Shown here in pieces: positions 35,136-44,707 of a stretch of DNA of 64,000 nt; position 1 is the stretch's first letter, and the number at the start of each line of letters is the position of its first letter. A program made the position numbers and the translations under genes. The notes beneath the pieces were generated by a model, which saw only the letters and a list, made by a program, of their open reading frames with translations, ran no database searches and was not told the DNA's origin. Source of the stretch: Paracoccus sp041927875 (lineage in GTDB: Bacteria; Pseudomonadota; Alphaproteobacteria; Rhodobacterales; Rhodobacteraceae); NCBI RefSeq assembly GCF_041927875.1, contig NZ_JBHFHN010000007.1, one strand, 5' to 3'.

Positions 35136-35152
35136 CACAAGGATGGCCGCCG

Positions 35153-35863
35153 ATGCTGACCCGCAAGCAACTGGAACTGCTTGAGTTTATTCAAAAGCGT
35201 GTGGCCCGCGACGGGGTGCCGCCGTCTTTCGACGAGATGAAGGATGCGCTGGATCTGCGGTCGAAATCCGGCATCCACCGGTTGATCACCGCACTTGAGG
35301 AGCGTGGCTTCATCCGCCGCCTTGCGCATCGCGCCCGCGCGCTTGAGATCGTTCGGCTGCCGGAGGCCATGGGCGGGGCGCCAGCCGTGGCCGATCCGAA
35401 GCCCGGCTTCACCCCGCGCGTCATCGCGGGCGACCGCACCGATCCGCCGCGCGGCGCCCTGGCCGTGTCCGACATGGGCGCGCTCGAGGTACCGGTGATG
35501 GGCCGGATCGCCGCCGGTGTCCCGATCGAGGCGATTTCCGAAGTTTCGCACCATGTCGCGGTGCCCGGCGCGATGATCTCGGGCCGTGGCAACCATTACG
35601 CGCTGGAGGTCAAGGGCGATTCCATGATCGAGGCCGGGATCAACGATGGCGATATCGTCGTGATCCGCGAACAGACCACCGCCGACAATGGCGACATCGT
35701 GGTGGCCCTGGTCGAAGAGCTGGAGGCGACGCTGAAACGCTATCGTCGCCGCGGCAACATGATCGCGCTTGAGGCAGCCAACCCCGCATATGAAACGCGG
35801 ATGCTACGTGAGGATCAGGTCAAGGTGCAGGGCCGCCTGGTGGGGCTGATCCGCAGTTACTGA
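35153..35863 (+). CDS. lexA: SOS repressor LexA
   Basis: A 236-residue repressor and self-cleaving protease. The winged HTH (1-68) has DGVPPSFDEMKDALDLRSKSGIHRL in pieces. The cleavage bond is A121-G122 (GRIAAGVPIEA), the nucleophile Ser157 in VKGDSMIEAG and the general base Lys195 in ATLKRY. Length is typical of the alphaproteobacterial type. The upstream operators indicate autoregulation. The gene is followed by 708 bp without genes rather than by another housekeeping gene. Confidence 0.97.
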   Translation: MLTRKQLELLEFIQKRVARDGVPPSFDEMKDALDLRSKSGIHRLITALEERGFIRRLAHRARALEIVRLPEAMGGAPAVADPKPGFTPRVIAGDRTDPPRGALAVSDMGALEVPVMGRIAAGVPIEAISEVSHHVAVPGAMISGRGNHYALEVKGDSMIEAGINDGDIVVIREQTTADNGDIVVALVEELEATLKRYRRRGNMIALEAANPAYETRMLREDQVKVQGRLVGLIRSY

Positions 35864-36571
35864 AGGCTGGCCAATGCGCGTGCCATCGGGGGCGGGCTAT
35901 GTGGTGTGTCATGTCGGGCTGTGCGACGTGCAGCGCATATGCAGACGGGCGTCGGTGCGGCAGACCCGCACGGCGTGGCGAGCAGACTGGAGCGACAGGG
36001 GTCGGACCAGGAGGCTGTCGGACCAGCGGGCCGCAGTGGGATCGCTGGCCACAGAGAAAGCGCGGGGCCCCCGGAACATTGAGCGACGGCGGCATATAGC
36101 GACAGCCTAGCGGCAATCCATCGACGCGCATCGGGCCGTGAGGATCCAGCAGGAAAGCTGGACTCCCATACCGTCAGCACACAGGCCCAAGCGCCCGCAG
36201 CGGCGCAGCAGCCCTTTGGACCATGAGGCGGTTCGGGCAAGGCGTAGCACCTTACTGACAGTCTGCACGCGCAATGGGCCGCCATGACAGCAGGTTCTCA
36301 AGCCGCAGCAGCCAAGCTGAGCCGGCGGCGGTCTGACGAGCACCTCAGCAGGGCAGCGGGCTTTAAGTGGAGTGCCGCCCGCACAGGGATAGGTCACCGA
36401 AAAGGCACAGCGAGACTGCGGAACGCCAAGCAACAGGTTGAGGAAGCACATACGATTTACCGCCAGACAACGGGCCTGTCACCGTCCGCTATAACAGCAA
36501 GCCCCCTACAGAGCGCCATAGCCGCGCCAGCCCAACTGCGCAGCGAAAGGCCCCAGGCGACGGACCGTCGT
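35864..36571. other. 708-bp gene-free region between lexA and lpxB
   Basis: No supported gene on either strand. Open frames here lack ribosome sites, family motifs and codon bias. The base composition (many CAG, GAC and GCGAC words, fewer G/C third positions) resembles the two tandem arrays, but I could not find a clear period. Small inverted repeats such as CCAGCAGGAAAGCTGG (about 36145-36162) are present. It could be decayed genes or a third member of the non-coding class. Confidence 0.55.
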
Positions 36572-37927
36572 TCACTCAGCCCTTGTGCGGGCCGCGAGGA
36601 AATCCAGCACCGAGCGGGCGGCGCGCAGGCCGGGGGGCGGGCCGCCTTGACCCAGGCGCTGCATGGTCAGGTCCATCGCGCTGATCTGCTGGCGCCAGGC
36701 GAGGCTTGGATCGGACGCTGGCGGCGCCGCCTGTCTAGAAGCAATTGCGTCGGCGGCGCCGCTCGGCGCCCCTGTGTCGTCCACGGTGATGGACCGGACC
36801 GCATTGCGGCACCCCGGATCACCGGTTTCTGCCGTTGCCTCTGCCGCCTTGGCCCCCGCCGTCCTTTGCCTACCCGTCGCGCGGCCCGCCAGCAGCGCAT
36901 CGGCCTTGGGCGTGATGCAGGCAGCGGTGCAATTGGCCCCCAGGCACTCCGGGATCGCACGGCTCTCCGAGACCAGATTGACCAGCGTCACCGTGTCGAC
37001 CCGGATCAGCCAGGACATGATCAGCCGGGTCAGCCACGCCATGTCATAGGCGATCACCATCGGCAGACGGTTCGCGGCCAGTTCAAGACTGACCGTGCCC
37101 GAGGCGGCAAGCGCCACATCCGCCGCCGCAAAGGCCGCGCGGCGGTCGGCATCCTGGGTGATGATCAGCGGCGAGACCGGCCAGTCGCCGGTCAGCGCGC
37201 GGACCTGATCGGCAATCACCGGCAGCGTCGGCAGCACCACGCGCAGGCCCGGATGGCGCGCCGCCAGATTGCCCGCGACCTGCCCGAACACCGGGGCCAG
37301 CCGCGCCACTTCACCCCGGCGCGATCCGGGCAAAGTCATCAGCAGCGGCGCGTCAGTGGCGATGCCATGGGCGGCGCGGAACGCCGCGCCCTCAGCCGGG
37401 CTGGCCCAGGTCTCGGCCACGACCGGATGACCGACGAAATCGCAGCTCATCCCGGCGGCCTGCATATAGGGCGGCTCGAACGGCAGCAGCGCCAGCACAT
37501 GATCGACCGACCGCGCCATCCTGGCCGCGCGCCCCGGCCGCCACGCCCAGACCGAGGGCGCGACGTAATGCACCGTCGCCACATCGGGCGCGGCGGCACG
37601 AACCTGGCCCGCGACCCGCAGGCCGAAATCGGGGCTGTCGATGGTGATCAGCACATCGGGGCGGGTGTCGATCACCGCCGCCGCGCATTCGCGGATCCGC
37701 GCTTTCAGCGCGCGGTATTTCGGTAGTACCTCGGCCAGACCCATGACCGACAGTTCCTGCATCGGAAAGCGGCTGACCAGCCCCTGCGCGGCCATCAGCG
37801 GGCCACCCACACCATCAAAGGTCACACCGGGCGCAAGCTGATGCAGCCCCGCCATCAGCGCCGCCCCCAGCTTGTCGCCCGAGGCTTCACCGGCGATCAG
37901 AAATACCCTCAAGCCGCGCGTGCCCAT
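36572..37927 (-). CDS. lpxB: lipid-A-disaccharide synthase LpxB with an extra insertion
   Basis: A 451-residue GT19 enzyme that joins lipid X and UDP-diacylglucosamine. Family blocks are LIAGEASGDKLGA, GVGGPLMAAQGL, TIDSPDFGLRVA, YVAPSVWAWRPGRA, LPGSRRGEV and LAASGTVSLELAA. The usual length is about 380-390. Residues about 348-405 (nt about 36713-36886) are an insertion rich in Ala, Thr, Gly and Arg, placed between LVNLVSESRAIPECLG and the final AMDLTMQRLG helix. The frame is intact and the ends are conserved, so the enzyme is probably made. It overlaps lpxI by 19 bp. It opens onto the gene-free region after lexA. Confidence 0.93.
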   Translation of the reverse strand: MGTRGLRVFLIAGEASGDKLGAALMAGLHQLAPGVTFDGVGGPLMAAQGLVSRFPMQELSVMGLAEVLPKYRALKARIRECAAAVIDTRPDVLITIDSPDFGLRVAGQVRAAAPDVATVHYVAPSVWAWRPGRAARMARSVDHVLALLPFEPPYMQAAGMSCDFVGHPVVAETWASPAEGAAFRAAHGIATDAPLLMTLPGSRRGEVARLAPVFGQVAGNLAARHPGLRVVLPTLPVIADQVRALTGDWPVSPLIITQDADRRAAFAAADVALAASGTVSLELAANRLPMVIAYDMAWLTRLIMSWLIRVDTVTLVNLVSESRAIPECLGANCTAACITPKADALLAGRATGRQRTAGAKAAEATAETGDPGCRNAVRSITVDDTGAPSGAADAIASRQAAPPASDPSLAWRQQISAMDLTMQRLGQGGPPPGLRAARSVLDFLAARTRAE

Positions 37928-38751
37928 AGAAAGATCCCTGCCGCATCAGCCGCGGCGATGGTGGCATCGCGGTCAAGCAGCACCGCCCCGCCGGCCTGCC
38001 AGACGATCCCCGCCAGCCCGGCGGCGGCGGCGCGCGCCACCGTGTCGGGGCCGATCGCGGGCAGGTCGATGCGGCGATCCTGACCGGGCTTCGGCGCCTT
38101 GTAGATCACCCCGCGCGCGCCCTTGGGATCGGGGCGCAAGGCGGCGTGACGGGCGGTGAAGTCCAGCATTGCATCGGTGCCGGGCAGCGTCTCGACCGCC
38201 AGGCACAGGCCCTGCGCCACCACAGCGCCCTGCCCCAGATCAAGGCCCCCAAGACCCTCGACAATCTGCGCCGCGCGCGCCGCATCGCGTGCATCGGCAT
38301 CGGAAGGTTTGCCCGCCAGCACCCCCGGCCCGGGCACCAGATCGGGTGCGATCTCGGCCAGACCGGCGACGGCAAAGCCGAACTCCTCGAACAGGGCGAT
38401 CACGGCGCGCAGCGCGGCATCATCGCCCTGCCCGATCGCCCCGATCAGGCGCGGGACCAGTGATGCGGTGCGGGCGTCGAAGGCTTCGGGATCAAGGCGC
38501 GGGCGGCGCACGGCCCCGGCAAAGGTGACGCGGGTGACGCCCATATCCTCAAGTTGCTGCATGAAGGGGACCAGCCGTTCCAGCCGGAACCGGATCGGAA
38601 CTGCGCCCGCGACATCGCTGGGAAAGCCGTCCATTTCGGCCAGCACCGCATCCGGCCCCAGTTGCGGCCAGAGCGCGGCGGGCAGCGCGCCGGTGCCCGC
38701 GATCAGCGCGGTCTTTCCAGGCGCGGTCTTTTCAGGCGGCGTCCGGCTCAT
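37909..38751 (-). CDS. lpxI: UDP-2,3-diacylglucosamine pyrophosphatase LpxI
   Basis: A 280-residue DUF1009/LpxI enzyme, the alphaproteobacterial replacement for LpxH, which makes lipid X for LpxB. It has LIAGTGALPAALWPQ, MGVTRVTFAGAVRRPRL in part, GDDAALRAVIALFEE and the C-terminal half with KAPKPGQDRRIDLPAIGPDTV in pieces and AGGAVLLDRD. The N-terminus has a 15-bp duplication (PEKTAPGKTA). It overlaps lpxA by four bases (ATGA) and lpxB by 19 bp. Confidence 0.95.
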   Translation of the reverse strand: MSRTPPEKTAPGKTALIAGTGALPAALWPQLGPDAVLAEMDGFPSDVAGAVPIRFRLERLVPFMQQLEDMGVTRVTFAGAVRRPRLDPEAFDARTASLVPRLIGAIGQGDDAALRAVIALFEEFGFAVAGLAEIAPDLVPGPGVLAGKPSDADARDAARAAQIVEGLGGLDLGQGAVVAQGLCLAVETLPGTDAMLDFTARHAALRPDPKGARGVIYKAPKPGQDRRIDLPAIGPDTVARAAAAGLAGIVWQAGGAVLLDRDATIAAADAAGIFLWARAA

Positions 38752-39539
38752 CGTGGGGTCAGGAAGGACCGGTCGGACGGCCCCAGGATGAAATCCAGCA
38801 TCTCGGCCTCAAGCGCGGTGGCGGCGCTGTCGCGCACGGCGCGGGCGGTGTCGCGCATATGGCCTTCGCGCAGGCGCTGGTAAAGCGCGCGCAGTGCTGC
38901 GATCTCGGCCTTGTCATGGCCGCGGCGTTTCAGCCCGACCAGGTTCAGCCCGTCCAATTCGCCGCGCGGGCCATGCACCAGGCCATGCGGCAGCACATCG
39001 GCGGTTACCATCGACAGCGCGCCGATCATCGCCCCGCGCCCCAGCCGGACGAATTGATGAACGCCCGACAGCCCGCCGACGATCACGTCATCCTCGATCA
39101 CCACATGGCCCGCGATGGCGACGTGGTTGACGAGGATCACCCGGTTGCCCACGCGGCAATCATGGGCGACGTGGCAGCCCGCCATGAACAGACCGTCATC
39201 GCCGATCTCGGTCAGCCCGCCGCCGCCCGCGGTGCCGGGGTTCATGGTGACATGTTCGCGGATCCGGTTGCGCGCGCCGATCACCAGCCGGGTGTCCTCG
39301 CCCGCGAATTTCAGATCCTGCGGCACCTCGCCGATCACCGCGAAGGGGAAGATCACCGTGTCTTCGCCGATCTGGGTGTCACCGGTGATGACGACATGGG
39401 ATTTGACCTCGACCCCGCGCGCCAGCCGCACCTTGGGACCGATGACGGAAAACGGGCCGATGCGCACATCGGGGCCGATCTCGGCGGCCGGATCGACGGC
39501 GGCGCGGGGATCGACCTGGGCTGAGGGATGGGCGGCCAT
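38748..39539 (-). CDS. lpxA: UDP-N-acetylglucosamine acyltransferase LpxA
   Basis: A 263-residue hexapeptide-repeat enzyme for the first step of lipid A synthesis. The left-handed helix repeats run from about 10 to 185, with IGPFSVIGPKVRLARG, the active-site histidine region MAGCHVAHDCRVGN and HQFVRLGRGAMIGA. The C-terminal helices carry NLVGLKRRGHDKAEI. Its start is one base from the fabZ stop (TGA C ATG). Confidence 0.97.
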   Translation of the reverse strand: MAAHPSAQVDPRAAVDPAAEIGPDVRIGPFSVIGPKVRLARGVEVKSHVVITGDTQIGEDTVIFPFAVIGEVPQDLKFAGEDTRLVIGARNRIREHVTMNPGTAGGGGLTEIGDDGLFMAGCHVAHDCRVGNRVILVNHVAIAGHVVIEDDVIVGGLSGVHQFVRLGRGAMIGALSMVTADVLPHGLVHGPRGELDGLNLVGLKRRGHDKAEIAALRALYQRLREGHMRDTARAVRDSAATALEAEMLDFILGPSDRSFLTPR

Positions 39540-39540
39540 G

Positions 39541-40002
39541 TCAGTCCTGAAGATCCATCATCGCGGTGAACTCGGCCTCGGCGGCCAGTTGACCCTCGAC
39601 CTTGGCCTGGCCGGTGAACTTCCAGATCTTGCCGCCGCCGCGCAGCACGCTGACATGCAGTTCCAGCACGTCGCCGGGCACCACCTTGCGGCGGAACTTG
39701 CATTTGTCGATCGACATGAAGAACGTGTTCAGCGTCCGGTCGATCACATTCATCGAAATGCCGGTGACGATGGCCGAGGTCTGCGCCATCGCCTCGACGA
39801 TGGTGACGCCGGGCATGATCGGCATGCCGGGGAAATGGCCCTGGAAATGCGGCTCGTTGAAGGTGACGTTCTTGATGCCGACCGCGCCCTGGAACGGCAC
39901 GATGTCGCGCACCTTGTCGATCAGCAGGAACGGATAGCGATGCGGGATGATGCGCTGGATCAGGGCCAGATCGGCCTCGGTATAGGGGGCGGGTTCGGTC
40001 AT
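39541..40002 (-). CDS. fabZ: 3-hydroxyacyl-ACP dehydratase FabZ
   Basis: A 153-residue hot-dog fold dehydratase of fatty acid synthesis. HRYPFLLIDKV is followed by the catalytic H56 in NEPHFQGHFPGMPIMPG and E70 in IVEAMAQ. GAGGAAAGCC precedes the ATG at 40002. It is the start of the lipid A gene run fabZ-lpxA-lpxI-lpxB, placed after the skp gene. Confidence 0.97.
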   Translation of the reverse strand: MTEPAPYTEADLALIQRIIPHRYPFLLIDKVRDIVPFQGAVGIKNVTFNEPHFQGHFPGMPIMPGVTIVEAMAQTSAIVTGISMNVIDRTLNTFFMSIDKCKFRRKVVPGDVLELHVSVLRGGGKIWKFTGQAKVEGQLAAEAEFTAMMDLQD

Positions 40003-40126
40003 GGCTTTCCTCGTCAACAGCGAGCGCGCCGGCGCGGCACAGGGTTGATCTGGTGCTAACAAGCGCGCTCCGGCTTGGCAAGGCAGAGGGGGGCGCCAGC
40101 CGGGGGATGGCGCCGAACCGGGTTGT

Positions 40127-40843
40127 TCAGGGCTGCGGCGCGGCGGGCTGGGCATCCGCGGGCGCAGGGGGTGGTGCGGTAGCGGGCGCAGGGATCGGCG
40201 GCGCGGCGGACATGCCCGCCATCCCCGGATCCAGGGTTTGCGGGGTGCCTTCGCCGATGCTGTCATTGATGACGCGCACCAGCTCATCGGTCACGTCGAT
40301 GGCCTGGGCCGAGACGAACACCGACTGCCGATCCAGGATCGCCACCGCGTTGTGATCGGCCATCACCTGCGCAAAGGCGGGCAGCGCGGCATTGAAGAAC
40401 GCCTTGCGCTCGGCATCGGCCAAGGCTGACAGGCGTTGCGCCTTGGCCTCTTGCTCGCGTCGGGTGCGCACCACGGTGTCGTCAAAGGCGGCGGCGGCGG
40501 CGCGGAAGTCCTCGGGCGCCATTTCGGCGCGCCGCGTGGTCAGGTCGCGTTCCTGCTGGGCCAGGTCCGCCTCAAGCCGGTCATTCTCGGCGGCCAGCGC
40601 CACCCCGTCACGGCCCAGGCTGTCCTGCACCCGCTGATACCACAGCGAGGCCTCATAAAAGGCGACCGGGTCCAGCGTCAGCAGCCCCCCCGCCTGCGCC
40701 GGGCCGGGCGTGGCCATGGGCCGGGCCGAGGGCCGGGGGCTGGCGTCCGGTGCGACCAGGCCGGGATCGACCACCTGCGCCATCGCCGGGGCGGCAAGCC
40801 ATCCCGCGATCAGCGCCAGCCCGATGATCGCCCCCGCCCGCAT
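40127..40843 (-). CDS. OmpH/Skp-family periplasmic chaperone
   Basis: A 238-residue secreted protein: signal peptide MRAGAIIGLALIAGWLAAPAMA, a proline-rich linker, the Skp-type coiled coil (about 75-150, with AENDRLEADLAQQERDLTTRR in part) and the closing LDRQSVFVSAQAIDVTDEL. Skp holds outer-membrane proteins on their way to BamA. The disordered Pro/Ala tail (about 205-238) is longer than in E. coli Skp. It follows bamA after 6 bp. Confidence 0.88.
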   Translation of the reverse strand: MRAGAIIGLALIAGWLAAPAMAQVVDPGLVAPDASPRPSARPMATPGPAQAGGLLTLDPVAFYEASLWYQRVQDSLGRDGVALAAENDRLEADLAQQERDLTTRRAEMAPEDFRAAAAAFDDTVVRTRREQEAKAQRLSALADAERKAFFNAALPAFAQVMADHNAVAILDRQSVFVSAQAIDVTDELVRVINDSIGEGTPQTLDPGMAGMSAAPPIPAPATAPPPAPADAQPAAPQP

Positions 40844-40849
40844 CCGGGG

Positions 40850-43210
40850 TCAGAACCGCGTGGTGACGGTCAGTTCAAACCGCTGTTCTTCGTCGTAATC
40901 CTGCTTTTTCAGCGCCTTGCCATAGTTCATGCGCAAGGGGCCGATGGGCGTTTCCCAGAACAGCGACACCCCGGCCGAGGCGCGGATCTGGCGGCTGTCA
41001 TCGACCGCGGTGACACCGGCGGTGTTGTTCAGCCCCCAGATCGTGCCGACATCGGCAAAGACACCGCCGTGGACGCCATATTCCTCGGGCAGGCCGATCG
41101 GGAACTCGATCTCGGTGCGCAGCACGGCGAAATAGTTGCCGCCCAGCGCCTCGCCGGTCACGGTATCGCGCGGGCCGATGCCGTTCGGCTTGAAGCTGCG
41201 GATCTTGCCGTAGTTGCGGAAGCGGTCGATGATGCGGCTGTTCTGATCGCCCAGCATATGCACCGCGCCGCCTTCCAGTTCGGCGCGCAGCGTCACGTCC
41301 TCGCCCCAGACCTTGCGTTCGGCCACGGCCAGGGCGGTGGTGGTGACGGATTTGATGTCACCGCCCAGCCCCGCGAAATCCTGGCCAAAGCGCACCAGGA
41401 AACGGGTGCGCGGGTCCAGTTCCTCGCGCTTGGTGTCCCAGGTATAGGTATAGCCAAGCGCCGAGCCGGTGCGGCGACCCTGTTCTGCGATCAGGATCGG
41501 GGACGACCCGATATTTTCAGTCTTGTTGCCGTCGCCATCCTTGTCGCCGGTATCCGGCCCCCAGGCGGTCATGCCGTAGATCTCATCCGAGGCGAGCCGA
41601 TACCGCAGCGACAGGCGCGAGCGCGCCGACAGCGGAAATTCAAGCGTCGGCTGAAAGCCAAAGCTTTTCGATTTGAACAGCGCATTGTCGCCATCGGTGG
41701 TGTTGTACCAGATCTGGAACCCGGCCGAGAGGTCGCGACCCAGGAAATAGGGTTCGGTGAACGACAGGCGCGAATTGTTGTTCGACTTGGCGGTCGACAA
41801 TTGCACATCGACCTGCTGGCCGCGGCCCAGGAAGTTCGCTTCCGACAGGCCGATGTTGAAGCCAAGGCCCGATCCCGCGCCATAGGTCGCCCCCAGCGTC
41901 AGCGAGCCGGTGGGCTGCTCCTCGACGTTCACATCGACGATGACATTGCCCGGTTGGGTGCCGTCGCGGGCATCGACCTGGGCATCGGCGAAATAGCCAA
42001 GCGCGCGGATGCGGGCGGCGGCATTGCGGATTTCGCGCGCGTTCAGCGGGTCGCCCTCGACGGTGCGGAACTGGCGGCGGATGACCTCATCCAGGGTGGC
42101 GGTGTTGCCCTCGATGTCGATGCGTTCCACAAAGACGCGCGGGCCACGGGTCAGCACGAAGGTCAGGTCCAGAAGGCCGTTGGCGTCATCCCGCGTCAGG
42201 CGCGGTTCGATGGCGATGAAGTTCAGCCCCTTTTGCAGGGCGACCGCCTCCATCCGGGTGATGGTCACGTCGATCGCCTCGGGCGAATAGATGCTGCCCG
42301 CGCGCACCCGTGTTTCGGGGGCGAAATCGGCGGCATTGACGCCCTGGACCTCGGAGACGGTATTGACGTTGCGGATGCGGAACTGCTGGCCTTCTTGTAC
42401 CGAGAAGGTGACGAAGGTGGCGTCACGTTCGCGCGCGACCTCGGGGGCGACGGCATCGACCTTGAAGTCGATATAGCCGCGCGAGCGATAGAAATCGGTC
42501 AGCAGCTTCTTGTCCAGCTCAAGCCGTTCGGGGATCAGCGTGTCGCGCTGGATGAAGGTGCGCAACAAGCCGGCCTGTTTGGTGGCCAGCACCTGCCGCA
42601 GGCGGCGATCGGAAAAGGCGCGGTTGCCGGTAAAGCTGATGCGTTCGTTTTCGACGACCTTGCCCTCGGCGATCTCGAACACCAGATCGACGCGGTTGCC
42701 GTCGCGGCGGATGATCTTGGGCGTGACCTGCGCGGCCAGTCGCCCGCTTTCGGCATAGATCTTGGCGATGGCGGCGGCATCGGCCTCGGCCTGGGCAGGA
42801 GAATAGACCCGCCGCGCGCGCGAGGTGACGATCTCGGCCAGCTTGTCATCCTTCAGCTTCCGGTTGCCCTCGAAGTTGATGATGTTGATCGTCGGGTTCT
42901 CGACCACGCGGATGACCAGCGTGCCGCCCTGCGGGATCGCCTCGACCGACTGGAACAGGCCCGAGTTCTGCAACCGCTGAACCGCATCGTTCACATCGCC
43001 CGCCGACAGCGCGGCGCCGCGCTGGATCCCGGCATAGGTGATGATCGTCGCAGGCTCGATCCGCTGCGCGCCCTCGATCTTGAGGTTGGAAAAGCTGTAG
43101 CTTTGCGCCACCGCGATCGCCGGGGTGATGGCGGGCATCAGCGCCACACTGCCCGCCAAAATCGCTGCGTGAAGTTTCGCCTTGGCCGAAGCCGGGTTCC
43201 TGGCCTGCAT
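40850..43210 (-). CDS. bamA: outer-membrane assembly factor BamA
   Basis: A 786-residue Omp85 protein. After a signal peptide ending in IAVAQ come five POTRA repeats (about 35-355; the first includes NLKIEGAQRIEPATIITYAG) and a 16-strand barrel. The barrel shows the lid motif VRF-like FLVRFGQDF and ends MNYGKALKKQDYDEEQRFELTVTTRF by pieces, with a terminal Phe. GGAGGGACAG precedes the ATG at 43210; two upstream in-frame ATGs are less well supported. It lies between rseP and skp. Confidence 0.96.
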   Translation of the reverse strand: MQARNPASAKAKLHAAILAGSVALMPAITPAIAVAQSYSFSNLKIEGAQRIEPATIITYAGIQRGAALSAGDVNDAVQRLQNSGLFQSVEAIPQGGTLVIRVVENPTINIINFEGNRKLKDDKLAEIVTSRARRVYSPAQAEADAAAIAKIYAESGRLAAQVTPKIIRRDGNRVDLVFEIAEGKVVENERISFTGNRAFSDRRLRQVLATKQAGLLRTFIQRDTLIPERLELDKKLLTDFYRSRGYIDFKVDAVAPEVARERDATFVTFSVQEGQQFRIRNVNTVSEVQGVNAADFAPETRVRAGSIYSPEAIDVTITRMEAVALQKGLNFIAIEPRLTRDDANGLLDLTFVLTRGPRVFVERIDIEGNTATLDEVIRRQFRTVEGDPLNAREIRNAAARIRALGYFADAQVDARDGTQPGNVIVDVNVEEQPTGSLTLGATYGAGSGLGFNIGLSEANFLGRGQQVDVQLSTAKSNNNSRLSFTEPYFLGRDLSAGFQIWYNTTDGDNALFKSKSFGFQPTLEFPLSARSRLSLRYRLASDEIYGMTAWGPDTGDKDGDGNKTENIGSSPILIAEQGRRTGSALGYTYTWDTKREELDPRTRFLVRFGQDFAGLGGDIKSVTTTALAVAERKVWGEDVTLRAELEGGAVHMLGDQNSRIIDRFRNYGKIRSFKPNGIGPRDTVTGEALGGNYFAVLRTEIEFPIGLPEEYGVHGGVFADVGTIWGLNNTAGVTAVDDSRQIRASAGVSLFWETPIGPLRMNYGKALKKQDYDEEQRFELTVTTRF

Positions 43211-43323
43211 CTGTCCCTCCGCGCGGCGCGAAATCATTGCCAACGGGTTAGCCCGAACCGCCCCCCTTGTCAAAAGGCTGGGCGGGTCGGCGGATCACTT
43301 TCGCACATGGCGCGGCGCGCCGG

Positions 43324-44685
43324 TCAGCGGCAGCGGAAGTCGTTGACCAGGCCGAAGATCATCAGCGTCAGGATCAGCGCCAGACCGATGCGCATCAGCA
43401 TCTCGCGCGCGTGCTCGCTGGCGGGGCGGCCGGTCACGGCCTCCCATGCGTAAAAGGCCAGGTGGCCGCCATCCAGCACCGGGATCGGCAACAGGTTCAG
43501 AAAGCCGACCGCGACCGACAGCACCGCGATAAAGACGACAAAGTTCGCCGCCCCCGCCTGCGCCGCCGCACCCGAGCTTTCGGCGATGGTGACCGCGCCG
43601 CGCAGGTTGCACGACGAAATCGCCCCGGTCATCATGTTCCACAGCCCCGACAGCGATTGCGCCACGATGTCATAGGACCGCGCAACGCCGATCCCCATCG
43701 CCTCGGTCAGGGTGGTCGGGCGGGTCGCGGGGGTAAAGAACAGATCACCCGAAATGCCGATCAGCCAGCGCGTTTCAAAGCCGCCACCCACGCTGGGCAG
43801 ATCGGTGCGCCGCGCCGACAGGGTGGTGTCGAACACCTGCCCCTGCCCCGCGCCAAGGCCGGGATCAGGGCGCCAGACGGTCAGGGTGATCGGCGCGCCC
43901 TCGCTGGCCTCGACATGGGCGCGCAGGTCGTCAAAGCCGGTCAGCGGCTGGCCACCGGCGGCGGTGATGACGTCGCCCTCGCGCAGGCCGGCGGCGGCGG
44001 CGGCGGAACCGGGCGCCACGCCGCTGGCGCGCAGGGGCGTGATCGGCGGGCCCTGGACCTGGCGTTCCTGGCCGTCACGGCTGATCGTGTAAAGGCGGCT
44101 GGCGGCGGCGGGCAGGCGCGCCTCGGCGCCGGCCAGATCGGCGTAGCTTGCGACCGGCAGGCCATCGACCGCCAGGATCTGATCGCCCGCCATCACCCCG
44201 CCGCTGCCGCCGGGCAGGTCGGCCAGGCTGTCGATGGTGACCTGATCGGTGGCGGTGCCGACCCACAACGCTACCCCGGCAAACAGCAGGATCGCGGTGA
44301 TGAAGTTGAACAGCGGCCCGGCGGCGACGGTCGCCGTCCGCGCCCACAGCGGTGCGCCCTCCAGCGTGGCGCGACGCTCGGCCGGTGACATCGCCGCCAC
44401 CGCCGCATCATCACCCCCCATCGAGGCCGGATCGGCATCGCCGCGAAACTTGACATAACCCCCCAGCGGGATCGCGGCGATCTGCCAGCGTGTGCCGTGG
44501 CGGTCAGTGCGTGAGGCAAGGCGCGGTCCGAAGCCGATGGAAAACACATCCGCCTTGATCCCCGACCAGCGGCCGATGATGTAATGGCCGAACTCATGGA
44601 TCGCCACGATCACCGACAGCGCCAACACGAAGGCCACGATGGTGAACACAAGGCTGCCGAATTGCGGCACAAGATCGGTGGGCAT
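43324..44685 (-). CDS. rseP: RIP metalloprotease RseP
   Basis: A 453-residue site-2 protease. The zinc site HEFGH (H30, E31, H34) lies in helix 1, with a PDZ region in the middle (AGDQILAVDGLPV and LREGDVITAAGGQPL) and the second metal motif PIPVLDGGHLAFY in the third helix. It cleaves membrane-embedded regulators such as anti-sigma factors and leftover signal peptides. ATG 44685 (MPTDLVPQ) is preferred to one seven codons upstream. Confidence 0.95.
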   Translation of the reverse strand: MPTDLVPQFGSLVFTIVAFVLALSVIVAIHEFGHYIIGRWSGIKADVFSIGFGPRLASRTDRHGTRWQIAAIPLGGYVKFRGDADPASMGGDDAAVAAMSPAERRATLEGAPLWARTATVAAGPLFNFITAILLFAGVALWVGTATDQVTIDSLADLPGGSGGVMAGDQILAVDGLPVASYADLAGAEARLPAAASRLYTISRDGQERQVQGPPITPLRASGVAPGSAAAAAGLREGDVITAAGGQPLTGFDDLRAHVEASEGAPITLTVWRPDPGLGAGQGQVFDTTLSARRTDLPSVGGGFETRWLIGISGDLFFTPATRPTTLTEAMGIGVARSYDIVAQSLSGLWNMMTGAISSCNLRGAVTIAESSGAAAQAGAANFVVFIAVLSVAVGFLNLLPIPVLDGGHLAFYAWEAVTGRPASEHAREMLMRIGLALILTLMIFGLVNDFRCR

Positions 44686-44707
44686 CGGATCGGTCCTTTC
44701 AGGCAAG

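Noticed and set aside
36284..37726. A 480-codon frame on the plus strand starting in the lexA-lpxB gap
   Set aside because: Most of it is antisense of lpxB; the first part has no codon bias or start signal.
40436..43453. A 1005-codon open frame on the plus strand
   Set aside because: It lies opposite bamA and skp. Its product is His/Arg/Gln-rich without any domain, as expected from the antisense of a high-GC gene with strong third-position bias.
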